Below, in pieces: positions 15,723 to 16,671 of a DNA stretch of 16,671 bases (position 1 is the stretch's first letter; each line of letters opens with the position of its first letter). The stretch is from the NCBI GenBank assembly GCA_938023085.1, contig CALHDP010000052.1, positions 1 through 16,671 on the forward strand. The letters are read 5' to 3'. The DNA is from an uncultured Collinsella sp. GTDB lineage: Bacteria > Actinomycetota > Coriobacteriia > Coriobacteriales > Coriobacteriaceae. Made by a program: the position numbers and the translations under genes. Under the pieces are notes generated by a model, which ran no database searches, had not been told where the DNA came from, and saw only the letters and a list, made by a program, of their open reading frames with translations.

Positions 15723-16067
15723 CTATTCTTTTATGCTGGCGATGAGGTCGTTGGCCTTTGCGGCAATTACTTGGTTGATGTCGGTCTGCAGCTCCTCGTA
15801 GGCCGCTATGGCTCGCTCGCCGGCGGGGGTGAGGGTGGATCCGCGGGCTCCGTCGCGCTCGATGAGCTTGCAGCCCAGCTGACCTTCGGCCTCGTTCACG
15901 ATGCGCCAGGCCTTGGAATACGCCATGCCCATGCTCTTGGCGGCGCGGTTGAGCGAGTGCTCGCGGGCAATACCCTGCAGCAGCAAGACGCAGCCGTGGC
16001 CGAACACGCCCGGCAAATCCTTGTCGCACGCTTGAATGACCAACTTTGCCGTCGTCTTGTACTCCAT
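15723..16067 (-). CDS. ModE-type winged-helix DNA-binding protein
   Basis: A small regulator of about 114 residues consisting of one winged helix-turn-helix of the ModE N-terminal/LysR type. The recognition region is SLNRAAKSMGMAYSKAWRIV, followed by the wing LGCKLIERDGARGSTLTPAGERAIAAY, both characteristic of ModE. The C-terminal molybdate-binding TOBE domains of full ModE (about 260 residues) are absent, so molybdate sensing cannot be assumed. The ATG at 16067 is chosen because GGGGAG lies 11 bases upstream; a GTG three codons earlier (16076) would leave only two bases of spacing. It reads away from guaB and shares a roughly 190-base region with it. Targets are unknown. Confidence 0.82.
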   Translation of the reverse strand: MEYKTTAKLVIQACDKDLPGVFGHGCVLLLQGIAREHSLNRAAKSMGMAYSKAWRIVNEAEGQLGCKLIERDGARGSTLTPAGERAIAAYEELQTDINQVIAAKANDLIASIKE

Positions 16068-16152
16068 ACGCTCCACGTCTCCCCGCTAAAGTGTTTGCTG
16101 GGTAAACGCAAAGCCTGCGTCAAACCCTCGTGTGCTCTTCTTAAATCATGCA

Positions 16153-16181
16153 TTGTAGCAGTCAAAGTGCGTTAAGATACT
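16153..16181 (+). promoter_or_regulatory. Candidate guaB promoter
   Basis: TTGTAG (16153-16158) and GATACT (16176-16181) are separated by 17 bases, and each matches four of six consensus positions. Transcription would then start near 16188, leaving a leader of about 70 bases before guaB. Confidence 0.4.
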
Positions 16182-16190
16182 TCCCCAGTA

Positions 16191-16237
16191 TTGGGCGCCC
16201 AAGGTTGGGCTGGGTCCTACGAGGCCTGCAGCCGACC
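16191..16237 (+). promoter_or_regulatory. Palindrome and hairpin in the guaB leader
   Basis: TTGGGCGCCCAA (16191-16202) is a perfect 12-base palindrome, and a second TTGGGC follows at 16205-16210, giving three alternating half-sites. Bases 16203-16212 can also pair with 16229-16237 (nine pairs, one bulge), with a smaller stem inside. No T-run follows, so it is not a terminator. It could be an operator or a leader structure; no known riboswitch class was recognised. Confidence 0.4.
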
Positions 16238-16260
16238 GGTCGCATGGAAAAAGGAGAAAC

Positions 16261-16671
16261 ATGGCTACGTTCTTTCCCGGTGAGTCCCACACGTTTTCGG
16301 AGTATCTGCTGGTCCCTGGTTACTCGTCCTCGCAGTGCATCCCCAATAACGTCTCTCTTAAGACGCCGCTGACCCGCTTTAAGCGCGGTGAGAAGCCGGC
16401 AATCACCCTGAACATCCCCATGGTTTCCGCTATCATGCAGTCCGTCTCGGGCGTCGACATGGGTGTCGCGCTCGCTACCGAGGGTGGCCTGTCCTTCATT
16501 TACGGTTCCCAGAGCGCCGAGTCCGAGGCCGCTATGGTCAAGGCCGTCAAGGATCACAAGGCCGGCTTCGTTCAGTCCGATTCCACGCTGACCCCCGACA
16601 TGACCATGGAGCAGGTCATCGAGCTCAAGGAGAAGACTGGTCACTCCACTATGCCGGTTACCGACGACGGC
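16261..16671 (+). CDS. guaB: IMP dehydrogenase, 3' end outside window
   Basis: IMP dehydrogenase oxidises IMP to XMP with NAD+, the first committed step to GMP. The 137 visible codons run without a stop to the right edge; full-length proteins are about 490-510 residues. Visible landmarks are the N-terminal FSEYLLVPGYSS, the start of the TIM barrel with NIPMVSAIMQSVSG and ATEGGLSFIYGSQ, and the beginning of the first CBS domain (VQSDSTLTPDMTMEQVIEL, then HSTMPVTDDG). The catalytic cysteine loop lies beyond the window. AAGGAG at 16251-16256 precedes the ATG. Codon use is strongly biased to preferred C-ending codons, as expected for a highly expressed housekeeping gene. Confidence 0.92.
   Translation, partial: MATFFPGESHTFSEYLLVPGYSSSQCIPNNVSLKTPLTRFKRGEKPAITLNIPMVSAIMQSVSGVDMGVALATEGGLSFIYGSQSAESEAAMVKAVKDHKAGFVQSDSTLTPDMTMEQVIELKEKTGHSTMPVTDDG

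Noticed and set aside
1..16671. CRISPR arrays, tRNA or rRNA genes, insertion sequences
   Set aside because: No regularly spaced repeats, no cloverleaf or rRNA-like sequence and no transposase frame were seen on either strand.

Overview
The window looks like chromosome of a GC-rich, low-oxygen Gram-positive of the class Coriobacteriia, most likely Collinsella or a close relative. That placement is inferred from base composition, the sugar PTS content, the style of the proteins and a Pel-type locus without outer-membrane parts. No rRNA or other taxonomic marker is present.

Region 1 (1-10079) is one long forward operon of eight tightly packed genes: pelD (cut at the left edge), pelE, a DUF2194/PelA-type deacetylase, pelF, pelG, a CotH-like lipoprotein kinase, a VTC-domain polyphosphate polymerase-like protein and a DUF4956 membrane protein. 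Start and stop codons overlap or lie within a few bases throughout, and a perfect 10-bp hairpin follows the last gene. The first five genes form a monoderm Pel exopolysaccharide machine: PelD as a c-di-GMP receptor scaffold, PelE as its membrane partner, PelF as the glycosyltransferase, PelG as the transporter and the DUF2194 protein as an external deacetylase. PelB and PelC, the outer-membrane export parts of Gram-negative systems, are absent, as expected. The attached CotH-VTC-DUF4956 trio adds two phosphotransfer-type proteins and a membrane protein whose contribution to the matrix is not established; this is the most interesting part of the window.

Region 2 (10080-10286) is a gene-free spacer with CGCTC-rich inverted repeats. 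Region 3 (10287-14575) is a sucrose utilisation cluster: a LacI-family regulator, two identical LacI-type operators, a sucrose-type PTS EIIBC transporter, a hairpin, and a GH32 sucrose-6-phosphate hydrolase closed by a strong intrinsic terminator.

Region 4 (14597-16671) holds a cystathionine-gamma-synthase-like protein in which the PLP lysine appears replaced by arginine, a 73-bp element with perfect 18-bp inverted ends, a small ModE-type winged-helix regulator on the minus strand, and, divergent from it, the start of guaB (IMP dehydrogenase), which runs off the right edge behind a leader rich in palindromes.
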